From the NCBI GenBank assembly GCA_905147135.1, contig LR990046.1:12492501-12556500 (forward strand): DNA of 64,000 nucleotides. Reading direction: 5' to 3'. Below are positions 11,287-23,025 of this stretch, one piece after another; the first letter of the stretch is position 1, and every line of letters begins with the position of its first letter. Source of the stretch: Blastobasis lacticolella. Its lineage: Eukaryota; Arthropoda; Insecta; Lepidoptera; Blastobasidae. Under the pieces are notes generated by a model. The model did no database searches. It was given only the letters and a program-made list of their open reading frames with translations, and was not told the origin of the DNA. Made by a program: the position numbers and the translations under genes.

Positions 11287-11604
11287 ACAGCCTATAACAA
11301 ACCACTATTCGACTTAAGACTCAGGTCAGAAAACTAGCTACTATACTGACATATTTCTTACCGACATATTTTACCATCAGGTAGGCTGTCTGTTCGTTTG
11401 TCACTGTGTGGACTAAAAAAATTTTTAATGTCAGTCACATCACATGAACTTCTTTGTTTTCAGCAATGTAATGATGTGGCGCTCATGACCTACCTGGGCA
11501 CCATAACGAAGGGCTGCAATGCGATCAACCAGTTAGTGAATCGGTTTAATGTGCTATACGACCGGCAGGGTATGAGCCGGCGAATGAGAGGACTCTTCTT
11601 TTAG
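9045..11604 (+). CDS. CSN6: COP9 signalosome subunit 6 (MPN-minus protein), six exons
   Basis: Exons 9045-9285, 9381-9512, 10119-10270, 10451-10616, 10815-11008 and 11464-11604 (TAG) give 341 residues, the usual length. Role: a structural MPN subunit of the COP9 signalosome, which removes NEDD8 from cullins; it pairs with the catalytic subunit CSN5. Seen: an acidic, Pro-rich N-terminus, then the MPN start [55 protein letters not shown] and [12 protein letters not shown]. The JAMM zinc ligands are absent, as is normal for CSN6. The C-terminal helical part includes [20 protein letters not shown] and ends [10 protein letters not shown]. All introns are GT-AG and phases join cleanly (1,1,0,1,0). 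The start is the first ATG before the conserved N-terminus. Confidence 0.96.
9837..10030 (+). mobile_element. 5'-truncated tRNA-derived SINE
   Basis: This CSN6 intron sequence matches the body of the complete SINE at 61841-62205: ACCAATGA...GAGTTATACACATTAGTT, then CTGAATGTGGAACCATGATC and CTGGTCAAGTTCC. The tRNA-like head is missing and the copy is strongly mutated. Confidence 0.7.
11085..11180 (+). mobile_element. 3' fragment of the tRNA-derived SINE
   Basis: GGTCATGGTCAAGGCGGACC, CCCTCGTGCGCGAGAGCACA and GGGACATTAACGCCAAGATG match the 3' end of the SINE at 61841-62205. It lies in the last CSN6 intron. Confidence 0.8.
11255..11345. repeat. CAT microsatellite attached to a second SINE-family end
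   Basis: A run of CAT units is followed by CAACAGCCTATAACAAACCACT..., the same junction found at the ends of the second SINE family (47413 and 57335). The His-rich frame is not a gene. Confidence 0.6.
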
Positions 11605-12201
11605 GGTAGTTCCTAATAGTGATAGAAGCTATCGGTATCAAGGTCTTGTGGATTCCATAGATGTACTTTTTCAACATTATCCACTTGCTTTTAAAACATG
11701 TTGAGCTATGATATTATTAATAGTAGTAAATGCTATAACATGGATACTGAAGAAAATTTACTTCAATTGAATCCTGTACAGCATTTCAACCTAAATGTAT
11801 TTAATTATTATGGCAGATGAAACAAATAAGTAGTTTTTCATGAACGGTAATTAATTTTTAGGTTGATTATAAGTACACATATTAAGTAACGTTTATTTTA
11901 AAAGAAGTGGACTTATGCTCTCAATATATATACCTTGCAGTCGTATTTATTTGTTAGGTATTTATTTGAATGCATGCCTAATTTATAATTTCTGAAATAA
12001 TTCATAAAAGTAACTGTGAAAATGTTATCTTGACTGAATAATATGTATTAAATACTTAATTAAAGTTTTTCATTTATATCCAAAACAAAAATCGCATCCC
12101 TAAATTCATATATGTATAAGAGAATATAATATATCTTAGAGGATTTGGGCTATTGTAATTTGTAAAAAGATAAGTTGTCTGTAAGGACCATGGTGGGGAG
12201 A

Positions 12202-12207
12202 AATAAA
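12202..12207 (+). promoter_or_regulatory. Poly(A) signal candidate for CSN6
   Basis: AATAAA about 600 bases after the CSN6 stop, the first canonical signal on the strand. Confidence 0.5.
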
Positions 12208-12339
12208 TACGTGTAAAATTGGCGTCATTATTTAATCTGATTGAGTTTTTCATTCAACTGCTCACAAATCTTTGGACACTTCGAGATTCATGCTATGGAA
12301 GACCTTGTTGTATGAAATCTACAAGATTGCATATTTGTA

Positions 12340-12378
12340 TAAATTTCGATAAATGGATCACCCATTTATCGAAATTTA
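12340..12378. repeat. Perfect 17-base inverted repeat
   Basis: TAAATTTCGATAAATGG is followed by a five-base loop and CCATTTATCGAAATTTA. It lies about 130 bases past the likely CSN6 poly(A) site and could form a hairpin or cruciform. Confidence 0.85.
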
Positions 12379-13494
12379 AGTTTAAATTGAAATCCGAAAA
12401 TAACAAAGTCTCATAAATTTAATTAAGAAACACAAGGACCAAAGAGTTGCAATATTTTCTTTCTCTTTACCAATTTACAAACTTTACCATGCTCAGTAAT
12501 ATCTTTATAAATCCTAAATTAATATCTCCTATAAAACAGGCAACAGACCGAACGAACGAATTTACGAACGGTGACTATTCGTTTTACACAGAAATGCATC
12601 CTTCCATAGCGAAGGAAAATAATATAAAGTTTCGAAACAAGAGAAATTATTGATAGGTGTATTTTCATCACGAAACTCACACTGAACATTTTTCATATTG
12701 TTAACTGATTTTACAAATTATCTTATGAGATAACATGTACGCCTTACTTACAGGCAACTGCACTCTAAAATCCTTAATGACATGCGTAACCGTGAGTATA
12801 TATTGAACTAAATCAGTTATGTAAATTGTGTTATTGTATATTCATAGGGAATTATTTACAAGTAGATCTACACAGCAAAGGTAATAATGACGATAGAGTT
12901 GAAATTCTTATAAACCATAAAAAACTTTTATAATTACTTCTAGATACAAGTAACTTACAAATACGGTTTCTTAACACAACTTCTTAATGATTATGAAAAA
13001 AAAAACATAATTAGCTTTATTTTATTTTAAAAACTTATTACAAATTACTTAGCATTATTAAATTGTACTTTTTAAATGACACATTTGTATAAAAATACTA
13101 TTTAAATAGTTCAATGTCAATGCTAAATAATAAATATTGCTTTCCTGTAGTTCATAAAGACTATCTAAAACACATGATGTGCTAAGACACAGCTGCCTAA
13201 AATCACATAATTTAAAAACTATAAATTATTTGTTATGACTAGTGTTTTTACATAAAGGTACATACTTATTTTTTGTAAGTACCTAACAGTAGTTTAGTTT
13301 CAATATCTTTAATATAATTAATTTGATAATTTTCCAATCGTTGCTCATCTGTGGTCCTATTCCTGATATTTTTCTTATGTGGTATAATGGGTGAAGTACC
13401 TATCTAATCGATCATAAATTAGAGGTTTTTTACTTTAGGTTTTGTTACCTATAGCTAAATCCATACCATATCCATGTTGCCATGTTTATTTGAT

Positions 13495-13500
13495 TGGCCA
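13495..13500 (-). promoter_or_regulatory. Poly(A) signal candidate for the PARG-like gene
   Basis: TTTATT on the plus strand (AATAAA on the minus), 180 bases after the stop codon of the minus-strand gene. Confidence 0.45.
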
Positions 13501-13679
13501 TAAGCGCCATAAGTGATGTTGCGTGTAACAGAGTTTTAAAAACTTAACATTGCTGTTCTATTACAACCGCCACAGAAACCACCGCATTCGAGTCTAACTA
13601 AAGAGTTCGTTAAAACGGTACAGTGCAGTGCCAGAGTGCCAGTGGTCTTCTACTTTTGGCAGCAGCATTTGCTCCGGCG

Positions 13680-16600
13680 CTACATGTCGTCGGGTACTTT
13701 CTCGATGCCAATGAGCTCGTCGAACAGCGAGTGGTTTTCCGGTATCACGTGAGGCTCGTGGAGGGTCTGCCGCGAAAACTTGAGCATCGCGCGCGTGAGC
13801 TGTCCCACGGTCCACTTCCGGTCCACCAGCACGCGCACCAACGTGTCCAGCTGTGGGTTTAGGCAATTAAAAGTTATAAAAATATAAAAAAATTACCTTA
13901 TTTTACGAGCACTGCATTACACTTTGATTTGCTCTCACGCTTTTTGCTTCTGAATTTATTTAAATGTAATAAGCGCATAACAGTTTTTTTTCGACAAGAG
14001 ATTTTCTTTTAACGCGCTCGCAAACGAGAACGTTACTTTGAAAAAGGCCATCAGATTATACAAATAAAGATACCATAGAACGCCTCTACAAGAGTACCAT
14101 TTCATTTCTACCGAGTAACGAAGCTACAATCGTGACAAGTAAAACTTACAGTAGACGTTCTGAACCCACCTTGTAAAGTTTCTCATTGCTGAAAGTGTAG
14201 TATAAGAGGGCGGGCACCCCCGCCACGCTGGCGGCTAGCCACTGCAGCAGCAGCTTGAGTTGCGGGTGTCCGCGCTGCCGCCGTCCGCAGCCCCAGTTGC
14301 CGGTCGCCACCGGCCGGCACGACCCGCCCGATACTATCTTGTATGCCAGTTGGTTGAGCTGCATGCAAATGGTTAACTTAGAAAAAAATCCAAGGGAAAA
14401 TAGAACAAGGTATTCGCAAACTCAATCTCCTTACATGTGGTCACGGGCCCGCGTGCCGAGCAGCGAATGTGGAAAGAATATAAACTTAAAAACATTGACG
14501 GCCCACACGGTGCGAGTATGCGATCTCTCGCAAGGTGCAGTTTGATTATGTGCTTCAAGTAGGTGAACGAACTTAATGATGTCTTATATTATGTACTAAG
14601 CGTCCGTTTTAATTATTAGGTGATCATTTCATGTCGATAATGTGATTTGTTTCATAGGTAAAGTTTTGTTAATGTCATGCAAGGACACAAAATGTATATG
14701 TTTCGACAGAAAGCGATAGACCTGTTTAAATATCAATTAAATTCAACTTGTATATCTATTGTGGTAAGTGTTTTACGGATAAATTAGTTAGTTAATATTA
14801 TAAATATGATGATAGATAAGGCGATCTCAAACTTAGCGGTCGTGTTTGTGAGCGCCGTTGATCTCGAAAATTAGCGACAGACAAGAGCACGCCTGACCTT
14901 AGGTTTCTTAAGTTTGATAGTGACCGGTTCGCATTCTATGGTTTCTTCTATCGTCTCAACGATCATGTTTATCACCCAGTTCAACTTTTTCTTCCTAATG
15001 ACGGGGTTCGATATTTGCGTGGAGGCAGTTTCTGTGGACGTGCTGAGCGATCGCGAGTCGCGTCTATCTGTCTCGCCCTCGCCCGTACTCCTGACCCGCG
15101 TGCTTTCGAGTATCTCCTCCGGTATAGAATCTTTTACTTTACGTTTCTGTCAAAACATATTGGGTCGTTGTGAGTTCTGAAGTCGTATGTTACCCATTTA
15201 TTTTAGTTTGTGCAGCCTGCGTAGCTTAACGGACTTCGCCGCGCGAGATACCTATAACTTTGCGTCTCCCATAATTCAATGCAAGTCAAAAGTGTATAGA
15301 ACTACTTCGTACTCGCGCGTGCAAACCCGTCATGCTACGGGCGCAGGAGTAGGTGTATGTTACCTGTCCCAATAGAACAAGAAGCTTGCCAGTTTCGAGT
15401 TGGTACTCACCAATTGTGCTGCTAGCCTGTGCCGGTGCCTCGCTAATTCGAGCGAGAGCGATCTCGCTGCGAGCGCGAGGCGGCGAGGGGCGCGGGGCGC
15501 GTCGCGGCCGTACAGCTCTGCCGCCTCCTCCGCGCCCGCAGCGCCCCCCGCTCCGCCCATCGCCATCGACTCGCTCAACGTGCGCTTCAGCAGCGAACCG
15601 GCAAATCTGCATCACAAACCGCGGTTACAGGGACTTGCTTAGCGCCTAAGCCTAGCTAAGTAAGCACCAAACGCGCAGTGCGGCCGGCTGCGAACATTAT
15701 ATAACTTTCGAGTTTCACTCCGCTAGGCGAGGTGACAAGCAGTCTGCCAGTGCGGCCGTAGCCTAAACGCAATGTACCGCAGACCTTACCTTATCACAGC
15801 CAAGTCCCGAGGGTCTAGTTCACGAGATTTATGCTCCCCCGATTCAGCATCTACTATAGGATCGCTAAGCCACTGATTGAACTGCTCATATACTTCCTCT
15901 AACTCGGATCTGAAATGACATAAATGAAATTAACCTAATTGTCTTAAAAGCTTACCCACGCTTTATAAACAACTTGGATAGTAACATGTGTTCATCTTAG
16001 TAACATATTGACTTACGTGTACTCTGTACTGAAACTATATTTAGAACTATTTCCAGTTTCTTTCCTTGCCAAAGGTCGACGTTTCGGCGAAGGATCTCCG
16101 TTGCTCATCATTTCATTTTCTGTTAATACAAAACCTACCGAACCACCACGCTTTACCCTGAAATGAAATAGAATTAACACTAAGAATCCATTCACAGGTA
16201 AGTAAACAGGAACGCAGATCGTCCCATCATTGGTGTAGGTAGATAAAATGTTGCCTTACCTAATATCATTATCATTAACTCCGGCTCCAGATATGCTGAT
16301 GCCGACCGCGTAACTAGAACTATCCGTGGACCAGTCTCCCGTAGTGCTTGTAGTGCAAGAGTTCTCGGCTTCCCTCCTCAAAGCGTCGCGCAGCCGGTCC
16401 GCGAAGCTTATCCTTTTCTCTTCAGTTGACAGCTCTTTGGAGTATTGGAATGAATTTGGACGCGCACTCTCACCTCTCCCTTCGTCTTCGCTGCCACCTG
16501 ACGGAAAATAAATATTTTTGATAATAGTGTAGTGGGTGAAGTCGATTAGGATACTTATCGTCCCAGATACCTCGTCTAGCTTTATAACAATCCAATGTTG

Positions 16601-19600
16601 GCCATGAGTGAGCCTCCTCCATAATTATATAACGTTCATGCTTGGCAGACAGGTTGAAGATGTCAGTGTTTTAAATCATCATCATCATCATCAACCTACC
16701 GCAGTACACGGCTGGAGATAGGCTTCCCCCAACGCGCGCAACTTAAATGGACCGGTCCACAGTTACATTGAAAACTTTAGTTATAAAATATATGACGCTT
16801 CTTCCGAAATGTTGCCCAGCTCAGCGAATCCGTCTATTTGTCCGAGGTAGGATTCTTAGACAACTTCTAGGGTTTTACCATCTATCCTAGTTGGTTCGTA
16901 CCAACAGTCACAGGTACAGGTCGTCCTGTACTCGTACCTGAGCACGACAGGTGTTGCCCAACGCTTTTGTCCATTTTCTGGTTTACTTACTGTTGTTAGC
17001 TACAGAGGTAGGTACCTATTAGTTTGTCTGACTCAATTATATTAGCCGCTTTTTACGGCACCCGTCAATTAAAGGGGTTAGACACCACGCGGAAATGTCT
17101 AATAGCACAGAGGAATAAAAATACTTTTGTACGAAATACTTTATTAGCTTTGACCAATAACTTACCGAAATCGAAACTGTCATTGGCACTGTGGAACTCA
17201 TCATCACTAGAGTTGCAGCTGGAGTACAGGCTGTCCTCCTGCGTGTCCAGATTGGGATGACCTGGATGCCTGGTCACCGGCAGACATTCGCCCGAAGAGC
17301 CTAATACAATGAACTTCCCGCGACGGTTGTTCAGTGTTTGGCCGTCCGGAGACAGCCAGCATTTACGCTTTGATATTTCTACACCTGAGAGAAAAAATTA
17401 TTATGAATAGTCAGAAGAATCTATAAGTACTTACGACATGTGTATTTTCATAGCTTTAGAAAATTTGGTAAAGACTGGTACCTACTGGTTTGGACTGATC
17501 GCTCCAAACGCATAGGCACTGTGAAGGACATGTTACCAACTTACTAGGGTCGTTGAGGTTAAGAGTAGCCGCGCAATAGTTTTCAGGTGAAGGACTACGG
17601 CTGTGGTAACTATTGATAGTACTGCATGACGATGCCTGCTTTATCATGACTGTAGCTTCCACTTCTGGCGGGGTGTGGCTGAAGGACTCTCCTGGAATAC
17701 AAGAAACACCATACCTACTCGTGAAGTTCTGAATATATGAACCTATATTTCAATCTATTCTCTATTCGGAATTTGTATTACGTACCTATGGGTGACAGTC
17801 GCCGTTCGTGGCGTGGATGGTCGCGACTCTTCATAGGTGTCTGCTGGAATGCCAGCAGACACTTATTGAGCTCTCGCAGCACATTGTCTTCCTCCCACTG
17901 GCCTAGGGGCAGGGCGCTGTAGTCTTCCGCGTCCATTAAACACACTGTCACCTGATGACGTAAAAGAAAAAAGTTCGTGAATCAATCAATCGTGACTAAA
18001 ACCACAAAATAGAAAACTTAGGGCGGACCGTTCTTTATTTTGTGCTAAAAAGTAGTCGCATTGTTAGATAAAGGTAAAAATGCCACTTACTGGTTTTGGT
18101 TCATTGAGCAGCTCGATGTCGGTTTTCTGTTTGCGGCCGCATATGCGGCTGAAGGCGCGCACGCCCTCCACCTTCAACACCTCGTTATCCTCCAGCGCCT
18201 CCACCGACAGCAGCGCTGGCAGCAGCTCCGGCATCATGAACATTGACAACGATTCCTGGAGGCGTAGTTGTGGGGTTAGGATATTGTCATTGAGATGGTA
18301 GGTTTTCGTTTTAATTTTGTAATAGCATTGGAGCGTCTTAACCAAAGTCTAGAGCAGGGTTCTGCCTAGAGGAGTTTCTCGCGCTGCCCAAAGGGTCTAA
18401 AGGTCGAGGTAGGGTGGATTACGATGGTGGATGCTTTTAATTTTAGTATTTATACCACGCCGGCCTGTGCACACTATCACATTATATTAACAGCCTATAA
18501 CAATCCACTGGACTTGAACCACCTTTATATCAGTGGAGGGCTTTCCGAATAGGACAGTATTTGTATTTTACACAGGCGGACAAATCAAGACCACAAATTG
18601 TAAGAGCCATATTGTCTCCTCCTCAAGCAGTCTGACAAACCAGGCTTACCCACCTGTGAGTCCCCATCGACGAGCACGTCACCGCCGATCCGGCTGCTGG
18701 CGAAGCAGATCCGGATGGCGTCGTCGGTCTCGCAGCGCTCCGGGCGCCCCTCGTGCCGCACCAGCAGCTTGCATAATGGCAGCGAACATTCCAGCCAGTC
18801 CTCTATCGTCAGCCATTGCTTTGATGACATCACCTAAAATTTTAAAATATTAGTTTGTCGTATTCGCGATTAAAAACGTATTTAAATGTAGGTACCTTAT
18901 AGATAGAGATGTGATGATAGAACCTTCATCAATAGTTAAGTATTCGGAGTTAAGTATTCTCCACATTAATGGAGGAGTTTGCCACGCCTGTCAGGCGGCT
19001 TGGGACTCGTAGAAAATGATGCAGAGAATTTTGGTGGAGATGACTTTGACTTCTACATCTAAGACATACCATCTTGTACGACATCTTAAATTTGAAGGGG
19101 TTAGTGCTATGTAGGTACTCTGTCAGATACTACACGGCTCGTTTTCTCATAATTTTACTTTGTTTTTGTTACGTAAAGATAAATGTGGCCGGTTACCTGG
19201 CGGCTTAATTTTATTGATCCTTCATTATTATTCTTATCTATCCATTCGAAGTAATGTAATAGGCTTTTTAATTTGTTTCTTTGCGATTTTCTGTAACGAA
19301 AACATTTTATTATTATACCAAAGTAATAATAATGTGGGATGAAAATAGATATCCGGCATTTATTAGGTAGCAAAATGTAAGTTACCTGTGTAAATTCTTA
19401 AAAAAATGTGTAAAATTGAAGTCTTGTAGAGTTGGATGCGTTTTGAGCGTCCTTTTCGGGAAAGTCGAGAAGAATGCGTGAGCAATTAGGGACGAAACGA
19501 AGTTATAGTCTAGAGTAGTCTCATCACCTGCAAAAATGGCAAAATAAGTACTTACTGATATATCTTTCTTATTTAAATAAGTATTGAATTATTTAAATCC

Positions 19601-20032
19601 AAGCGCATACTTTGTTGTTGTAAGCTAAATAGGAGTCCTTTAGGTGGGCGCCACCGTTTCAGATGTAGAGCACGATTCACCATTATCCTGATGGTGTTAT
19701 CCAGGAAGTTCCTACGCTCTTCATCCGTCATTTCGTCGTCCAAAAATTGCTCCAGCCCCTTCATTAGTTCCGGATCTTTGATGTCGTCGTCCGGATCTAT
19801 TCCAATACTGTCGAATAAGTAATAGATAAAAAATTAAAGAGATGTGATAGTGGAATATATAACCGTTACACATCTAGATGGTGGATTTTTTGTAACTTAC
19901 TTGCACATGTCGTGTATTTTTAACATGTTAGCAGTCAGTTTGGCTGACGATGATGCTAGCAGCAGGTGCTTGAGGTGGCGCTGTACTGTAGTCCACCAGG
20001 GAAGCTCACACGGCAGCATTACGAGCGCCATG
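13680..20032 (-). CDS. Poly(ADP-ribose) glycohydrolase-like protein, probable pseudoenzyme, 16 exons
   Basis: Minus-strand exons 20032-19901, 19807-19611, 19527-19386, 19290-19197, 18833-18654, 18255-18091, 17951-17786, 17691-17545, 17384-17166, 16497-16260, 16157-16017, 15909-15790, 15606-15411, 15146-14898, 14358-14170 and 13850-13680 join in phase to about 914 residues. The PARG scaffold is clear: LPCELPWWTTV, LIAHAFFSTFPKR, NKLKSLLHYFEWID, MMPELLPALLS, VLRELNKCLLAF, ATGNWGCG (815-820) and LLYYTFSNEKLYK. The active site is not kept. The GGG-x7-QEE signature reads GGD...QES (about 239-250), so the catalytic glutamate is Ser and the Asn before GGG is Ser. After GNWGCG the usual AFGGD is RRQRGH. 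About 450 Ser/acidic-rich residues (340-790) split the domain. A 5' noncoding exon is likely, since an acceptor precedes the ATG at 20031. Hydrolase activity is not expected. Confidence 0.88.
16675..16785. repeat. ATC microsatellite plus SINE-like end
   Basis: A run of ATC units is followed by CAACCTACCGCAGTACACGG CTGGAGATAGGC, the kind of sequence found at ends of dispersed repeats elsewhere in the window. It lies in an intron of the PARG-like gene. Confidence 0.45.
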
Positions 20033-21718
20033 CTGCACATGAAAATAATAGTTATTCATTAAGTCTAAAACTGAACTACTATTGCTGATATAGGTAGCAG
20101 GTATCATGAAAACTACAGGGATTGCGAGTTTTAATATGAATCTGAAGAGTTTACTTTTGCTTGTTTGTTTCAACGCGTTAATCTCTAAACTACTGAATTT
20201 AAGAGTAGGAAGCTCCGTTCTTCCCGTGTTCTATTTTACAGTTTACTTGAGAGCAACGATTTAGTTGTTTGAGACCAATATACTTCCGAGGCAGTTCACA
20301 TTTGGCAGAAGATATCTATGTACCTATGTACGCTTAGATTTTTCAAACTACGCAACTGATTTTAATGCTGTTTTCAACAATAGATCAAGAGGAAGGTTTA
20401 TAAGCAATAAAAAGGGGTAGGTAGGGGTTAAAGTAGGTTTACGCGAACGAAGTCGCGAAGGGTCCACTAGTCAAATATAAACTATAGAAACGGATGGAGA
20501 CTGTTCAGGGGTCCTTTATCTTAAAGGAAGTTCAAATTTACACGGACGGATCCGGCACCGACACGGATTTCGAATGTCATATTTATTTATTTATTTAGGA
20601 CAACCAACAAGACTTACACTAACAAAGTTATAGCATCTTATAGCTAAAATATTTTCTCTTTCTAAGTGCAGCCTTAATTATAGGTTACCACGACAAGGAA
20701 TATAGACAACTTCGTTTAACATATTACTTAACGTACATTATTGTTTAACTTACTTAAAGTATTTTAAATATATTTTTGGAAAAACGATGTTAAGTATATA
20801 ATAAAATATTAAATGATATGATGATTGCTGTCCGTTTTTTGTTTACGTTAAGGTCTTAAGTGATTGGCTTCTATCTAAGTAAATCATTATATGTAAGTAG
20901 TCGGCTGATAAGATATAAAAGTAAGTAGATGGTACTTTCTTGTTACTTGGTTGGTGATTTATTTATGCCGGACCCCTTAAGGCAAATAGAAATATCTTAT
21001 TACCCACCTACAGACCTATATATTTCAAACTTGCGTACCTACTGGGTACTCTTCTGTTAGTTTAGAAAAAGTATTTACGATATACAAAGTTCTATTTATT
21101 TATATCCACACCTATGTGGTACCTATAACTACCGCCATTAGCTATCCTCATCCAATTTGAACGTTAGTTTGTGAGTTAAAGATAGAACTCGGCGCCCGTC
21201 GGCAACATTTCCGCATCACCATATCGCGCTCGGTTGTAGCGCGAGATTGGTGTAGCTGTCTCTGTGAACGCTACTAGAATTGGAAGTTGAATGTCCGTTT
21301 GACATTGACAGTTCTTATCTTCAGTTTGATACACTATCAAGAAAGAGTGCAGTTTTTTTGTTATAATTAATATTTTTTATATCGCCGGTACATATAATAT
21401 TGTAACATATTTAAGTAGGAAATCAGTGAATCTTCTATTAAAAATAGGTTAAGCACAGACTTTCTTTCAAGATTTCAGTGATATGTTAAGAGAAAAATGT
21501 TCGTGTTGTTGATAAGATATTTTTAAATAAGTTTCACATTACGGTAAATACTCATGGATATGACAATACTTATCACTGAGACAGGTTAGTGATGTAATGT
21601 TTTTTATTGTTGTTGGATATGAGTTGAATTTGAGTTAGTTTGTAGACTTTGTACCTGTCATTACTGTATCGTCTGGGTACGTGTTTCTACCTACTTGTGT
21701 GGATTCAAAGTTCAAAAC
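20033..21718. other. Divergent intergenic region between the PARG-like gene and AK3
   Basis: No further exon is recognised. The AK3 promoter and 5' UTR must lie within about 21180-21718, where a small CpG-containing patch (about 21185-21250) is seen. The same region may drive the PARG-like gene. It contains a dispersed repeat at 20315-20465 and a TTTATTTATTTATTTA run near 20580. Confidence 0.5.
20315..20465 (+). repeat. Dispersed repeat module, second copy
   Basis: It shares the order AACTGATTTTAATGCTGTTTT, CAATAGATCAAGAGGAAGGT, GGGGTAGGTAGGGG and ACGCGAACGAAGTCGCG with the copies at 51046-51530 and 61085-61205. Confidence 0.65.
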
Positions 21719-22372
21719 ATGACGGTGAAATCAAAATTGCTTAAAGCTCTTATATTAGGCGCCCCAGCTTCGGGGAAAGGCACTATATCGTCCCGTATAG
21801 TAAAGAGATACAAAGTGGAACATGTATCCAGTGGGGACAAACTGCGCGACCACATACAAAAGCAAACGGACCTCGGTAAAGAGGTTAAACAGTACTTAAA
21901 TGAAGGAAAACTGGTTCCAGATGAGGTAATGATTAAGTTTATGATCACTGAACTACAGAAAGTAGATAATAAACCTTGGTTGTTAGATGGCTTTCCCAGA
22001 ACAGTTGCCCAAGCCGATGCACTGTGGAAAAATAAACCAGTGGATGTTGTTCTAAATCTTGTTGTACCCTTTGAAGTGATAATTGACAGAGTGAAGAGTC
22101 GTTGGGTACATTTACCTTCAGGGAGAGTTTATAATATTGGTTTTAATACGCCAAAAGTAGCTGGAAAGGATGATGAGACTGGTGAGACTCTAATTCAAAG
22201 GCCTGATGACAGGCCCGAAGCTGTCCAGGAGAGATTAAAAATATATGAGAGTGTGACTCGGCCCGTGATAGAATTTTATAAACAGAAAGGGATACTGAAA
22301 GAGTTTGAAGGTCGTACATCAGATGAAATATGGCCAAAGGTTACAAGTTACCTTGATCAAAAACTTGGGTAA
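21719..22372 (+). CDS. AK3: GTP:AMP phosphotransferase, mitochondrial adenylate kinase 3
   Basis: A single-exon 217-residue enzyme. Role: phosphoryl transfer between GTP and AMP in the mitochondrial matrix, recycling GTP made by succinyl-CoA ligase. Seen: P-loop GAPASGKGT (residues 14-22), NMP-binding SSGDKLRDHI (37-46), LLDGFPRT (88-95), and an LID segment with RWVHLPSGRVYNIGFNTPK, DDETGETLIQRPDDRPE and RLKIYE. The LID lacks zinc-binding cysteines. The frame stays open eight codons upstream, but the first ATG is at 21719 and matches family N-termini. AK3 enters mitochondria without a classical cleaved presequence. Length is normal. The gene is divergent from the PARG-like gene. Confidence 0.95.
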   Translation: MTVKSKLLKALILGAPASGKGTISSRIVKRYKVEHVSSGDKLRDHIQKQTDLGKEVKQYLNEGKLVPDEVMIKFMITELQKVDNKPWLLDGFPRTVAQADALWKNKPVDVVLNLVVPFEVIIDRVKSRWVHLPSGRVYNIGFNTPKVAGKDDETGETLIQRPDDRPEAVQERLKIYESVTRPVIEFYKQKGILKEFEGRTSDEIWPKVTSYLDQKLG

Positions 22373-23025
22373 GGCTGTTAAGATCAGCAATATTGACAAC
22401 ATTTATATGTGGTGCTAGAAGTTATATTTTTCTTATATACCATGCTAATTGTGAATTTAAAATTCATTTTAAATACTCACAATAATTTAGCACAAATGTA
22501 CTTGTAAATTAGGGTAGATGTAATCATAAAAAATAATTTGTAACATCATATTTAAAATTTATTCTTGATTTAAATTTTATTGTACAATTTTTACTCAATT
22601 TTAGTTAGGTCAAAATTGAATGTCTTCCATTTACATGAGAAGTATTTTGTGTAACTACCTACTAATACTAATAACAATTATTATAGATATTTCAATTACA
22701 TATACAGTATACAATACATTTTTAGTGCCTTGTAGGGCTAACATAGTTGTAAGCGTTACCAATAGTTAAGAGAACCGTTTTAGATAAAATGTTATTGGAA
22801 TTTGTAATCCAAATTGATGTAAAATATTCCTTGTAATATTACATATGTAAGCACATTATTATATAGGTAGAGTGCTCAAAGAGTGTGTCGATAATTAGTG
22901 TAAATTAATTGCATGTTTTGTTTGTAATGCATACTAATTTTATATATGTTAATTTATATTTATTTACTGTTTTACAATTTTATTTGTGTAATATTGTGCA
23001 ATAAAATGATATTACAAAAATGTAT
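22373..23025 (+). other. AK3 3' UTR with poly(A) signal at 23000-23005
   Basis: About 650 AT-rich bases end in AATAAA at 23000-23005. There is no other frame of note. Confidence 0.6.

Larger units (their letters stand above)
11605..13679. other. CSN6 3' UTR and intergenic region before the convergent PARG-like gene
   Basis: An AT-rich stretch with no credible coding exon. The CSN6 3' UTR probably runs to about 12220 (AATAAA at 12202). The 3' UTR of the convergent PARG-like gene comes from the right (signal at 13495). A short perfect hairpin sits at 12340-12378. Confidence 0.6.

Noticed and set aside
15353..15649. 98-codon plus-strand frame rich in Arg and Pro
   Set aside because: It is antisense to a GC-rich exon of the PARG-like gene with good splice phases.
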